From: CAWCAW01 sp963793645
GTDB taxonomy: Bacteria; Actinomycetota; Acidimicrobiia; Acidimicrobiales; UBA8190
NCBI GenBank assembly: GCA_963793645.1
Contig: CAWCAW010000008.1
Span: 62,001 to 126,000 of the forward strand
DNA: 64,000 nucleotides
Reading direction: 5' to 3'
The notes under the pieces are model-generated. The model saw only the letters and a program-made list of their open reading frames with translations, ran no database searches and was not told the DNA's origin. Below, piece by piece: positions 26,342-34,833 of the stretch; the stretch's first letter is position 1, and every line of letters begins with the position of its first letter. The position numbers and the translations under genes were made by a program.

Positions 26342-27070
26342 ATGCCCGCAGGTCGCGACGCCGACGACATGGACGGTGGCGACCGGCCCAAAATGAGCCT
26401 CTCGCAGCGCCTGCTCCTGGCTCTGCCGAGTTTCCGCCGCAGTGGCAAGCCTTCTGTCGGCGACCGCATGAAGAAGGCCATGCTCAAGCCTGAAGACCCC
26501 GAGGTGGCCGCGGCCAAGGTGGCGGCGACGAAGCCGGCCACCTTGGAGGAGCTGGAGGACGAAAACCGCTACGCCACCGACAAGGAGCGACTTGTCGGCC
26601 TCCTGGGAGCCCCTCTGGGGGGCATCATCGGGCTGCTCATCATCAACGACCTGATCAACCACGACCCTTCTGCCACGACCAGCACAGGTGCTGTCAACAA
26701 GCTGCACGTCAGTATTTCGCTGTACCACGAGCTCGAAGTCGTGCTCCTGGTGTTGTCGGTCCTGATGATCGTCACCGGCTGGGCCCGCAAACGCCTGTAT
26801 CTGGGCATGGTGATGGCCCTGTACGGCCTGGCCGTTTTCAATCTCCACTACTGGGGATTCGGGATCCCGTTCCTGATGGGCGGGGCCTGGTTGCTCGTGC
26901 GGGCCTACCGAGCCCAGCAGGCCGTGAAGGCCGCCGGTGGAGGCGCTCCCTCGCGCTTCAGTCCCGAGGGGCGAAGTGCTCGTGCCCCGGCCCAGCCACG
27001 GCCCACCAAGCGCTACGGGGCGCCACCCCCCAAGTGGTCGTCGCCCCCCAAGCCGCCTCCCACCTCGTAG
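26342..27070 (+). CDS. Predicted membrane protein
   Basis: A 242-residue protein, family not recognised. A charged N-terminal 80 residues (rich in K, E and A) is followed by three or four membrane helices: LLGAPLGGIIGLLIINDLIN, LEVVLLVLSVLMIVTGWARK, LYLGMVMALYGLAVFNLHYW and FLMGGAWLLVRAY. The C-terminal 40 residues are rich in Pro, Arg and Lys (YGAPPPKWSSPPKPPP). It is divergent from the cNMP-domain gene and precedes amt. Confidence 0.7.
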   Translation: MPAGRDADDMDGGDRPKMSLSQRLLLALPSFRRSGKPSVGDRMKKAMLKPEDPEVAAAKVAATKPATLEELEDENRYATDKERLVGLLGAPLGGIIGLLIINDLINHDPSATTSTGAVNKLHVSISLYHELEVVLLVLSVLMIVTGWARKRLYLGMVMALYGLAVFNLHYWGFGIPFLMGGAWLLVRAYRAQQAVKAAGGGAPSRFSPEGRSARAPAQPRPTKRYGAPPPKWSSPPKPPPTS

Positions 27071-27156
27071 CTCGAAGCTCCCGAATCCGCCTCGGCCGCC
27101 GCGGTGGCGTCGGCGCGGGCGTTTTGCTGCCGCTGGTGCCTGAGCCCCGTCGCCAG

Positions 27157-27194
27157 TTCACGCGCTGGTAACACGGGCGTGACCGAGCCGAAAT
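27157..27194 (+). promoter_or_regulatory. GlnR-like box upstream of amt
   Basis: Four pentamers spaced exactly 11 bp apart: TTCAC (27157), GTAAC (27168), GTGAC (27179) and GAAAT (27190). This matches the actinobacterial GlnR consensus gTnAC-n6-GaAAC-n6-gTnAC-n6-GAAAc at 17 of 19 to 20 informative positions by eye. It lies 133 bp before the amt start. A GC hairpin (27213-27233) follows it in the leader. Confidence 0.6.
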
Positions 27195-27326
27195 GACCGG
27201 CTTGCATTCTTGGGGCGGCAGGGCAAGCCGCCCGCCATGGCATCGGCGCACTTGCTTTTTTATGGCGTCGTGTCCATGGAGCGGTGCGCCACGAAGGCAT
27301 CGATCTATGAGAGGAGTTCTGGGGCC

Positions 27327-28886
27327 GTGCATTTCTTAGCCGGAGCTGTTCCAGTTCCGTATCCCAGTTGGCTCAATACGGGCGACAACACGTGGCAGGT
27401 CACTGCAGCCACGTTCGTCGGCCTGATGAGCCTCCCCGCCTTGGCCGTGCTCTATGCGTCGATCGTCCCGAAAAAGTGGGCGGTCAACGTGCTGGCCATG
27501 ATGTTCGCCGGGTTCTCTTTGGTCCTCATCGCTTGGGTGTTGTGGACCTACAAGATGGGCTTTGGCGCCACGTCGCTCGGAGGGGGTGTACATAACGGGG
27601 TCCAGACGCAGTTAACGGGAGTGGGCTGGGTCAAGCACTTCTTCGAGAACTTCGTGGGCAAGCCGGGCCAGATCACCAACGCCAACAACGAATTAAGTCA
27701 GGCGAGTTCGGCGGCCAACACGGCGGTGCCCTTCCACTTCTCCACCGACTCGCTGGCCTACTTCCAGTTCGTCTTCGGCGCCATCACGCCGCTGCTGTTC
27801 CTCGGCAGCGTTCTGGGACGAATCAAGTTCAGTGCGTGGTGCCTGCTGGTGGTGTTCTGGTCGACCTTCGTCTACGGCATCGACGCCTTCTTGCTGTGGG
27901 GCGGCGGGTACTTCGCCCAGGAAGGTGCGCTGGACTACTCCGGCGGGTTCGTCATCCACATGTCAGCCGGTGTGTCCGGTTTCGTAGCGGCATGGTGTCT
28001 CGGACCTCGTCTGCTTCGAGATCGACAAAACTTCTTGCCCAACAACCTGGTGATGGCTGCTGTTGGAGCCGGCATCTTGTGGCTGGGTTGGAACGGCTTC
28101 AACGGTGGAGACCCCTACTACGCCGGTACGGACATGGCGTCGGCGGTGGTCAACACCAACGTGGCCACCGCCGCGGGTGTGCTCACCTGGATGGCGATGG
28201 ACGCCTGGCTTTCCAAGGCCAAGAAACCGACGTTCATGGGCGGTGTGAACGGCATGATCTGCGGACTGGTCGGGATCACGCCGTGCGCCGGCTGGGTCAA
28301 CGGATGGGGCGCCATAGCCGTCGGTGTGATCGACACCATCATCGTATGGATGGCCTGGAACTACCTGACCAAGGTAAGGCCGTTCAGCAAGGTGGACGAC
28401 GCCTTGGGAGTCATCTACACCCACGGCATCGCCGGCTTCTTCGGTGGCCTCATGCTGGGGATCTTCGGAGACCCGAACATGATCGAGTACGGCTGCGGCC
28501 ACTTGAACTCAGCCGGTCAGGTCGTCAACACCAGCGCCGTGGCCTACGCGAGCACCACCAAGACCTGCACCCCGTTCTCGGTGAGCGGCCTGATGTACAC
28601 GGGTTCCGCCCACCAGCTCTGGGAACAGTTCCGAGCTGCCCTGTTCGTCATATTCTGGTCGGCGCTCATCACCTTCATCTTGATGAAGCTCATCGGCCTG
28701 GTGCTGGGCGGTGCTCGCTACAAGGACGAGATTCTCGAGATCGGCGACGTCGCCATTCACGACGAGGACGCCTTCCCCGCCGAGCAGATCGCCACTCGGA
28801 CCGGTGCCTTTGCCATGGCCGGTCTCGAGAGCGCCACCGCACCTCCATTAGCGTCGGACCTGCCACCACCCAGTGACCGGTCCTAG
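27327..28886 (+). CDS. amt: Ammonium transporter
   Basis: A 519-residue Amt/Rh-family channel with about eleven membrane helices. Family blocks: NTWQVTAATFVGLMSLPALA, AYFQFVFGAITPLLFLGSVL, DYSGGFVIHMSAGVSGFVAA with the first pore His, GAGILWLGWNGFNGGDPYYA, and THGIAGFFGGLMLGIFGDP with the second pore His. It takes up NH4+ at low concentration. I chose GTG at 27327 because GAGGAG lies about ten bases upstream and the mature sequence begins there; the open frame from 27210 has no conservation. glnK follows 27 bp downstream, giving the classic amt-glnK operon. Confidence 0.9.
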   Translation: MHFLAGAVPVPYPSWLNTGDNTWQVTAATFVGLMSLPALAVLYASIVPKKWAVNVLAMMFAGFSLVLIAWVLWTYKMGFGATSLGGGVHNGVQTQLTGVGWVKHFFENFVGKPGQITNANNELSQASSAANTAVPFHFSTDSLAYFQFVFGAITPLLFLGSVLGRIKFSAWCLLVVFWSTFVYGIDAFLLWGGGYFAQEGALDYSGGFVIHMSAGVSGFVAAWCLGPRLLRDRQNFLPNNLVMAAVGAGILWLGWNGFNGGDPYYAGTDMASAVVNTNVATAAGVLTWMAMDAWLSKAKKPTFMGGVNGMICGLVGITPCAGWVNGWGAIAVGVIDTIIVWMAWNYLTKVRPFSKVDDALGVIYTHGIAGFFGGLMLGIFGDPNMIEYGCGHLNSAGQVVNTSAVAYASTTKTCTPFSVSGLMYTGSAHQLWEQFRAALFVIFWSALITFILMKLIGLVLGGARYKDEILEIGDVAIHDEDAFPAEQIATRTGAFAMAGLESATAPPLASDLPPPSDRS

Positions 28887-28913
28887 GGCAACCAGGACGA
28901 AAGGAGCTCAATC

Positions 28914-29252
28914 ATGAAACTGATCGTGGCAGTCCTGAAGCCCTTCAAGCTTGACGAAGTCAAGGAGGCACTCAAGACACTCGGCGTACAAGGCATGACC
29001 CTCAGCGAAGCTCAAGGGTTTGGCCGTCAGCGCGGTCACACCGAGGTCTACCGAGGTGCCGAGTACGAAGTGGACTTCGTTCCCAAGCTCAAGGTCGAGG
29101 TGCTCGTCGACGACTCCCAAGTCGACGAAGTCGTCGAGGCCATTGTCACAAACGCCGTCACCGGCAAGATCGGAGACGGCAAGGTGTGGGTGGTTCCTGT
29201 CGACGCCGTGGTGCGGGTACGCACCGGCGAGCGAGGGAAAGACGCCCTCTAA
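28914..29252 (+). CDS. glnK: PII nitrogen regulatory protein
   Basis: A 112-residue PII protein. The T-loop is GFGRQRGHTEVYRGAEYEVDF-like with Tyr46 and the modification-site Tyr51. VEVLVDDSQVDEVVEAIVTN and TGKIGDGKVWVVPVDAVVRV are the PII signatures. It senses 2-oxoglutarate and ATP/ADP and gates Amt by inserting the T-loop into the channel. In actinobacteria Tyr51 is usually adenylylated by GlnD. AAAGGAGC precedes the ATG; a terminator follows the stop. Confidence 0.95.
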   Translation: MKLIVAVLKPFKLDEVKEALKTLGVQGMTLSEAQGFGRQRGHTEVYRGAEYEVDFVPKLKVEVLVDDSQVDEVVEAIVTNAVTGKIGDGKVWVVPVDAVVRVRTGERGKDAL

Positions 29253-29258
29253 ACAAGC

Positions 29259-29297
29259 AAAGGGCCCGGGCCGGTCACCCCTCCGGCCCGGGCCTTT
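29259..29297. terminator. Strong GC hairpin between glnK and gpmA
   Basis: AAAGGGCCCGGGCCGG (29259-29274) and CCGGCCCGGGCCTTT (29283-29297) form a 15-bp stem with one bulged G. The A-run and T-run flank the stem on both strands, so it can end the amt-glnK and the gpmA transcripts, which converge here. Confidence 0.8.
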
Positions 29298-29315
29298 GCG
29301 CGCCCCCCTGGCGAT

Positions 29316-30068
29316 TCAGCCCGCCTGACGGGCGACCTTCTGGGCCGCTCTCGCCACCGCCTCAGGGTCACCGAGGAACCCGTCGGCGGTGACCGACAGA
29401 TCTGCTGCGTCCAGGTGGAACACCCAGGGCACGCCGGTGGGCACCTCGAGGTTGACGACGTCGTCATCGGAGATGTGCTTCAAATGCTTGGCCAGCGCCC
29501 GGATCGAATTGCCGTGAGCGACCACCAGCACATCGCCGACGGTGGTGAGGTCGGGAGCGATGGCTTCGTGGAAGTAAGGCACCATGCGAGCCACCACATC
29601 GGCCAGGCACTCCGAACCCGGTAGGAGCTCGGGGGGTACCTCCCGGTACCGGGTGTCGTGGCGGGGATGGCTCTCGTCGGTGGTTTCCAGGACCGGCGGC
29701 GGCTCGTCGTAGCTGCGCCGCCACGCCTTGACCTGGTCGGCGCCGAACAGCTCGGCCGTCTCCTTCTTGTTCTTTCCCTGCAGCGCTCCGTAGTGGCGTT
29801 CGTTGAGCCGCCACGAGCGCCGCACCGGGAGCCAAGCCCGATCAGCGTGGTCAAGGGCCACATTGGCGGTGCGGATGGCCCGTTTGAGGACCGACGTATG
29901 CACGACCCGCAGGTCGAGGCCTCGGGCTTGTTCCAAGGCGAGCAGGTCACCGGCTTCGGCCGCCTCGGCCTCACCTTGGGGTGACAGGTCGACGTCGACC
30001 CACCCGGTGAAGAGGTTTAAGGCGTTCCAGGTGGACTCGCCGTGGCGAAGGAGGACCAGCTCAGGCAC
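29316..30068 (-). CDS. gpmA: 2,3-bisphosphoglycerate-dependent phosphoglycerate mutase
   Basis: A 250-residue glycolytic enzyme interconverting 3- and 2-phosphoglycerate. LVLLRHGESTWNALNLFTGW has the phospho-accepting histidine, RRSWRLNERHYGALQGKNK the substrate loop with conserved Glu and Arg, and VLVVAHGNSIRALAKHL the second histidine. I place the start at GTG 30068; a longer frame to 30347 adds 90 residues unlike the family. It converges with glnK over a shared terminator. Confidence 0.9.
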   Translation of the reverse strand: MPELVLLRHGESTWNALNLFTGWVDVDLSPQGEAEAAEAGDLLALEQARGLDLRVVHTSVLKRAIRTANVALDHADRAWLPVRRSWRLNERHYGALQGKNKKETAELFGADQVKAWRRSYDEPPPVLETTDESHPRHDTRYREVPPELLPGSECLADVVARMVPYFHEAIAPDLTTVGDVLVVAHGNSIRALAKHLKHISDDDVVNLEVPTGVPWVFHLDAADLSVTADGFLGDPEAVARAAQKVARQAG

Positions 30069-30725
30069 GACACCGAGCGTAGGTGACCCGAGATCGGTTC
30101 GAACATTGGACCTTCCAGAATTTTCTTCGAGAAATCGCTCAAGTTCGACGCCTGAGATGCCGATAAGGGCAATGAACCCCCGCTCCTGGCGCCGCCGGCC
30201 TGGCAAAAATGGCCAATTCAGACGATGCGGCAGCCTCCTGACCAGGAATATCGTGATGGATGTCGCCCGCGCCCCGGGTGACAAGGGGCAGCCGGCGGGA
30301 CCCTCACCAGGGAATTCCTGCTGCAGCCCTTGGCGGTACCCAGACAAGGAGAGGTGGGCGGGGTCCAGGTCGAGGGACCACCCCGCCTCCCCTCCGAGTT
30401 AAGGGATGCGCCCTGCGTGTCGATTGTTGTCTGGGACCAGGTGGCCCCAGCAACGACCCCCCCGACGGCCTATCTGGGGGGTCGTTGCGCGTCCCGGGGA
30501 CGTCTCAGGTGCGTCCCAGGTGAGATCACCGGGGCTCGGACGGGTGGGTTCTCGCTTCCCACGAGCCCCAAACTCGGTGAACATGAACCCCGGCGGATCC
30601 CTGAGCCATAGGCCGGGGCCCTCGCCAACCCCAACCAGGTAGCAGCGCCCCGAACCCAGGTCCCCCCTGGGCTCGTGGCGCGCCTGTACCTCCTTTTCAG
30701 CGGCGGGCTAACCCCTTTAGTGCTT
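30069..30725. other. Intergenic region with five consecutive hairpins
   Basis: Divergent genes flank this gap and no convincing ORF lies in it. Perfect stems: 13 bp GCAACGACCCCCC/GGGGGGTCGTTGC (30450-30488), 6 bp GGGACG/CGTCCC (30497-30517), GGTGA/TCACC (30519-30530), 8 bp GGGGCTCG/CGAGCCCC (30531-30569) and CCCAGG/CCTGGG (30655-30671). All lie upstream of the predicted dnaK promoter. A small RNA, a gpmA leader or protein-binding DNA are options. Confidence 0.5.
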
Positions 30726-30760
30726 CTTGAGCCATGGCAAGGAAGAAATCTTGACTCAAG
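30726..30760. promoter_or_regulatory. HspR-type (HAIR-like) operator candidate
   Basis: CTTGAGC at 30726-30732 and ACTCAAG at 30754-30760 are the two half-sites of the actinobacterial HspR repeat CTTGAGT-N7-ACTCAAG, but 21 bp apart and not 7. The right half also forms a compact palindrome, CTTGACTCAAG (30750-30760). It overlaps the -35 of the predicted dnaK promoter, and hspR is in the operon, which supports a repression site. Confidence 0.5.
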
Positions 30761-30779
30761 GACACTCAGCATTGATATA
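30751..30779 (+). promoter_or_regulatory. Predicted dnaK operon promoter
   Basis: TTGACT (30751-30756), a 17-bp spacer, then GATATA (30774-30779). A good housekeeping-sigma promoter about 60 bp before the dnaK start. Confidence 0.6.
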
Positions 30780-30841
30780 CTTCAGGACATCAGGAATCCG
30801 GCGAGGGTCGCCGGTCAGATCAAAACTCGGAGGCAAGTCCA

Positions 30842-32689
30842 ATGCCCAAGGCCGTCGGAATCGACCTCGGCACTACGAACTCGGTTGTGAGCGTGCTGGA
30901 GGCCGGCGAGCCCGTCGTGATCCCCAACGCTGAAGGGGGGCGTACCACCCCGTCGGTGGTGGGCTTCTCCAAGACGGGCGAAGTCCTGGTAGGCGAAGTC
31001 GCCAAGCGCCAGGCGATCACCAACCCCGACCGCACCATCCGCTCGGTGAAGCGTCAGATGGGGACGTCGTGGACGATCGACATCGACGGGAAGAAATACA
31101 CGGCCCAGGAGATCTCGGCCCGGATCCTGCAGAAGCTCAAGAGGGATGCCGAGGCGTACCTCGGTGACACCGTCAACCAGGCCGTGATCACCGTGCCGGC
31201 GTACTTCGACGACGCCCAGCGCACCGCCACCAAAGAGGCGGGCGCGGTGGCCGGGCTCGAGGTACTGCGCATCATCAACGAGCCCACCGCGGCCGCCTTG
31301 GCCTACGGGCTCGACAAAGAGGGCAAGGACCAGACCGTCCTCGTCTTCGACCTCGGCGGCGGCACCTTCGACGTGTCGGTCCTCGACATCGGCGACGGCG
31401 TCTTCGAGGTCAAGTCCACCTCGGGCAATACGCACCTCGGTGGCGACGACTGGGACCAACGCGTCATCGACTGGCTGGTGACCGAGTTCAAGAACACCGA
31501 AGGCGTGGACCTCTCCATCGACAAGATGGCCACGCAACGGCTCAAAGAAGCAGCCGAAAAGGCGAAGATCGAGCTGTCCTCGGTGCAAGAGACCCAGATC
31601 AACCTGCCCTTCGTCACCGCCACCGCCGAAGGCCCCAAGCACCTCGACATGAAGCTGACGCGCTCGAAGTTCAACGAGCTCACCGCCGATCTCGTCGATG
31701 CCTGCAAGGGTCCCTTCGAGCAGGCCATCTCCGACGCGGGCCTGAAGACGTCCGATATCGACCACGTGGTGCTCGTGGGTGGATCGACCCGCATGCCCGC
31801 CGTGTCCGACCTCGTGCAGAGCCTGTCGGGCAAGGAAGCCCACAAAGGTGTGAACCCCGACGAAGTGGTGGCGATCGGCGCCGCTGTTCAGGCCGGCGTG
31901 CTCAAAGGCGAGGTCAAAGACGTCTTGTTGCTGGACGTCACCCCACTGTCGCTCGGCATCGAGACCAAGGGCAGCGTCATGCACCGGCTCATCGAGCGCA
32001 ACACCACCATCCCCACCAAGCGCTCCGAGGTGTTCACCACGGCTGAGGACAACCAGCCGTCGGTGGAGATCCACGTGCTGCAAGGTGAGCGCGAGATGGC
32101 CATGTACAACAAGACATTGGGCAAGTTCCAGCTCGTCGACCTGCCGCCCGCCCCCCGGGGCTTGCCCCAGATCGAGGTGACCTTCGACATCGACGCCAAC
32201 GGCATCGTGCACGTGGCCGCCAAGGACCTGGCCACGTCCAAGGAGCAGTCCATGACCATCACCGGTCAGTCCTCGCTCAACAAGGACGAGATCGACCGCA
32301 TGGTGCGCGACGCCGAAGCGCACGCCGAGGACGATCGTCGCCGGCGTGAGGAAGCGGAGATCCGTAACAACGCCGACACCCTCGTGTACCAGACCGAGAA
32401 GATCCTGCGGGAGCAGGGCGAGAAGTTCCAGGGCGACGAGAAGGACAGCGTGGAGAACGCCATCAAAGGCGTGAAGGAGGCGCTGGCCGGCACCGACGTG
32501 GAGAAGATCAAGGACGCCACCGAGGTGCTCATGACCGCCAGCCAAAGCTTCACCCAGCGGTTGTATGAGGAGGCCTCGGCGTCGGGATCAGGTGGTCCGT
32601 CCACCGGGCCCGATGGCACCTCGGACGCTTCGAGCGGATCGGATGACGAGGTGGTCGACGCGGAGATCGTCGACGAACCGGGGGCATGA
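30842..32689 (+). CDS. dnaK: Molecular chaperone DnaK (Hsp70)
   Basis: A 615-residue Hsp70. The ATPase domain shows AVGIDLGTTNSVVSVLEAGE at the N-terminus, VFDLGGGTFDVSVLDIGDGV and VVLVGGSTRMPAVSDLVQSL. The interdomain linker region is KDVLLLDVTPLSLGIETKG. The peptide-binding domain and lid follow, with a variable acidic tail ending EVVDAEIVDEPGA. It folds and protects proteins with DnaJ and GrpE. First gene of a five-gene heat-shock operon; overlaps grpE by 4 bp (ATGA). Confidence 0.98.
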   Translation: MPKAVGIDLGTTNSVVSVLEAGEPVVIPNAEGGRTTPSVVGFSKTGEVLVGEVAKRQAITNPDRTIRSVKRQMGTSWTIDIDGKKYTAQEISARILQKLKRDAEAYLGDTVNQAVITVPAYFDDAQRTATKEAGAVAGLEVLRIINEPTAAALAYGLDKEGKDQTVLVFDLGGGTFDVSVLDIGDGVFEVKSTSGNTHLGGDDWDQRVIDWLVTEFKNTEGVDLSIDKMATQRLKEAAEKAKIELSSVQETQINLPFVTATAEGPKHLDMKLTRSKFNELTADLVDACKGPFEQAISDAGLKTSDIDHVVLVGGSTRMPAVSDLVQSLSGKEAHKGVNPDEVVAIGAAVQAGVLKGEVKDVLLLDVTPLSLGIETKGSVMHRLIERNTTIPTKRSEVFTTAEDNQPSVEIHVLQGEREMAMYNKTLGKFQLVDLPPAPRGLPQIEVTFDIDANGIVHVAAKDLATSKEQSMTITGQSSLNKDEIDRMVRDAEAHAEDDRRRREEAEIRNNADTLVYQTEKILREQGEKFQGDEKDSVENAIKGVKEALAGTDVEKIKDATEVLMTASQSFTQRLYEEASASGSGGPSTGPDGTSDASSGSDDEVVDAEIVDEPGA

Positions 32690-33288
32690 CCCCGCACCCG
32701 CGTGACGAAGCCGTAGACCCCGCCGCCGACGACGCGACGGGGGACTATGGCGACGCATCGGCCGGCAGTGCCGCCCGCACCGGCGACGCCGTCAGTGATG
32801 ACGCCCTCGACGCGGCGTCGGTGGTCGAAGACGACCTCGACGCCGTGCTGGCGGTGACCCGTCGCGAGCGCGACGAGTACCTCGGCATGGTCCAGCGCGT
32901 CCAGGCCGACTTCGAGAACTACAAGAAGCGCATGATGCGCCAGCAGACCGAGCTCGTCGAACGTGCCGCCGAGTCGTTGGTGGCCAAGGTCCTGCCCGTG
33001 CTCGATGCCTTGGACCTGGCGCGCGCCCACATGGGTGCGGGTGCGGACGTCTCGGCCGAAGGCAAGGCACTGTTGCAGGCGTCCTCATTGCTGAGCGACA
33101 CCTTGGCCCGCGAAGGGCTCGAGCCCATCGACGAGGCCGACGTCGCCTTCGACCCCACCACCCACGATGCCGTGGACCACGAGGCAGCCGTTGGTGGCGA
33201 AGACGGCACGGTGTCTGCAGTGTTGCGTGCCGGCTACCGGTGGAAAGGCCGGGTGATCCGTCCGGCCATGGTTCGGGTGCGTGGCTGA
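32686..33288 (+). CDS. grpE: Nucleotide exchange factor GrpE
   Basis: A 200-residue protein. The first 55 residues are an acidic, low-complexity extension. A long helix (RRERDEYLGMVQRVQADFEN then YKKRMMRQQTELVERAAESL) forms the dimer stalk, and a beta domain with FDPTTHDAVDHEAA and LRAGYRWKGRVIRPAMVRV releases ADP from DnaK. Translationally coupled to dnaK by ATGA and to dnaJ by TGATG. Confidence 0.95.
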   Translation: MTPHPRDEAVDPAADDATGDYGDASAGSAARTGDAVSDDALDAASVVEDDLDAVLAVTRRERDEYLGMVQRVQADFENYKKRMMRQQTELVERAAESLVAKVLPVLDALDLARAHMGAGADVSAEGKALLQASSLLSDTLAREGLEPIDEADVAFDPTTHDAVDHEAAVGGEDGTVSAVLRAGYRWKGRVIRPAMVRVRG

Positions 33289-34418
33289 TGCCGCCCCAGC
33301 GCGAGTGGTTGGACAAGGACTATTACGAGATCCTCGGCGTGGCCAAGACGGCCACCGACAAGGAGATCACGCGCGCTTATCGCAAGCTCGCCAAGCAGTA
33401 CCACCCCGATGCCAACCCGGGGTCTGAGGACCGCTTCAAGGAGATCTCGGCTGCTTATGACGTGGTCGGCGACGCCGACAAGCGCAAGGAGTACGACGAG
33501 ACCCGCCGCTTGGGCGCATCGGGCGCCGGTCAATTCGGCGGCGGGTTTCCCGGTGGTTTCGGGGGATCGGGCGGCTCCACCTTTCGCATGGAGGACCTCG
33601 GAGACCTCGGCGACCTGTTCGGGGGACTGGGCGGGTTCGGTGGTGGCCGGCGCAACGCGCGCACCGCCTCGCGACGGGGCACCGATCTCGAGACAGAACT
33701 GCATCTCTCGTTCGAGGATGCCGTCCGCGGCGTGACGACGTCGGTGCACCTGGCCGGCGAAGGTCGCTGCGAGACGTGCAAGGGAAGCGGGGCGGCGCCG
33801 GGCACCAAGCCCGTGACCTGTCCGCAATGCCACGGTAAGGGCGTGCTCGAGGACAACCAGGGTCTGTTCTCGTTGTCCACCGTGTGCCCGCGTTGTGCGG
33901 GACGCGGCACGGTGGTGGAGACCCCGTGTCCCACCTGCCACGGCACCGGCGTCACCAACCGCAGCCGCGAGGTCAAGGTGCGCATCCCGGCCGGCGTCGA
34001 AGACGGTCAGCGCATCCGCGTCAAAGGCAGGGGATCGCCCGGTCGTAACAACGGGCCGGCCGGAGACCTGTATGTGAACGTGCGGGTGGGACGCCACGAC
34101 CTGTTCGGACGGCGGGGGCGCAACCTCACCCTGACGGTGCCGGTCACCTTCGCTGAGGCGGCGCTCGGAACCACGGTGACGGTGCCGACGTTGGACGACC
34201 CGGTGACGCTGCGCATCCCGGCCGGCACCTCGTCGGGACAGACGTTTCGCGTCAAAGGGCGCGGCGTGCCCGGCTCCGGGCGCACCGCCACCGGCGACCT
34301 ACTCGTCTCTGCCGATGTGATCGTGCCCAAGGCCCTCACCGACGAACAACGAGCCGCCGTCGAAGAACTGGCCCGCGTCTCTGACGCCGCGCCTCGTGAC
34401 CATTTGGGGGTGAAGTGA
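33288..34418 (+). CDS. dnaJ: Chaperone DnaJ (Hsp40)
   Basis: A 376-residue type I DnaJ. J domain with KDYYEILGVAKTATDKEITR and the KQYHPDANPG HPD motif, a Gly/Phe-rich linker (FGGGFPGGFGGSGGSTFRME), then four zinc CxxCxGxG repeats (CETCKGSG, CPQCHGKG, CPRCAGRG, CPTCHGTG), then the C-terminal substrate domains. Start ATG at 33288 overlaps the grpE stop; the earlier frame from 33240 is within grpE. It stimulates DnaK ATPase and delivers clients. Confidence 0.95.
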   Translation: MPPQREWLDKDYYEILGVAKTATDKEITRAYRKLAKQYHPDANPGSEDRFKEISAAYDVVGDADKRKEYDETRRLGASGAGQFGGGFPGGFGGSGGSTFRMEDLGDLGDLFGGLGGFGGGRRNARTASRRGTDLETELHLSFEDAVRGVTTSVHLAGEGRCETCKGSGAAPGTKPVTCPQCHGKGVLEDNQGLFSLSTVCPRCAGRGTVVETPCPTCHGTGVTNRSREVKVRIPAGVEDGQRIRVKGRGSPGRNNGPAGDLYVNVRVGRHDLFGRRGRNLTLTVPVTFAEAALGTTVTVPTLDDPVTLRIPAGTSSGQTFRVKGRGVPGSGRTATGDLLVSADVIVPKALTDEQRAAVEELARVSDAAPRDHLGVK

Positions 34419-34828
34419 CGATGAAAGACGCGGCTGATTCGGCCGGAAGGGCGGTCTATGTGATCTCGGTGGCCGCCGAGCTGGCCGGCATGCACCCGCA
34501 GACGCTGCGGGTCTATGAGCGTCGCGGCCTCGTGGATCCCGGGCGCACCGGCGGCGGGAACCGCCGCTACTCCGAGCGCGACCTGTTGCGGCTGCAGCGC
34601 ATCTCGGAATTGACCACGGCCGGCCTCAACCTCGAAGGGGTGCGGCGCGTTCTCGAACTCGAGACCGAAGTGGCCCGCCTGCACGATGAGCTCGATCGCC
34701 TGCGCGCCGAGGCGCGCGAGGCCGTCGAAGCCGCCCACCGGCACTACCGGCGTGACCTCGTGCCCGTGCGCCGCAGCCTCGTCCCCCATGCATCGTCCCC
34801 GTCCGGGCAGTCAGGTCGAAGGAGGTAA
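34415..34828 (+). CDS. hspR: Heat-shock repressor HspR (MerR family)
   Basis: A 137-residue MerR-like regulator: VYVISVAAELAGMHPQTLRV, YERRGLVDPGRTGGGNRRYS and a coiled-coil dimer helix (RVLELETEVARLHDELDRLR). HspR represses the dnaK operon and clpB in actinobacteria, with DnaK as co-repressor. The GTG start overlaps the dnaJ stop (GTGA). The CTTGAG/CTCAAG sites before dnaK are the likely target. Confidence 0.92.
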   Translation: MTMKDAADSAGRAVYVISVAAELAGMHPQTLRVYERRGLVDPGRTGGGNRRYSERDLLRLQRISELTTAGLNLEGVRRVLELETEVARLHDELDRLRAEAREAVEAAHRHYRRDLVPVRRSLVPHASSPSGQSGRRR

Positions 34829-34833
34829 CCGAC

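Noticed and set aside
30069..30347. 90-residue N-terminal extension of gpmA
   Set aside because: Phosphoglycerate mutases start at the LVLLRHGES segment; the extension has no conservation features.
30815..32545. 576-codon open frame antisense to dnaK
   Set aside because: Mirror of a highly conserved chaperone gene; His/Gly/Leu-rich translation without family features.
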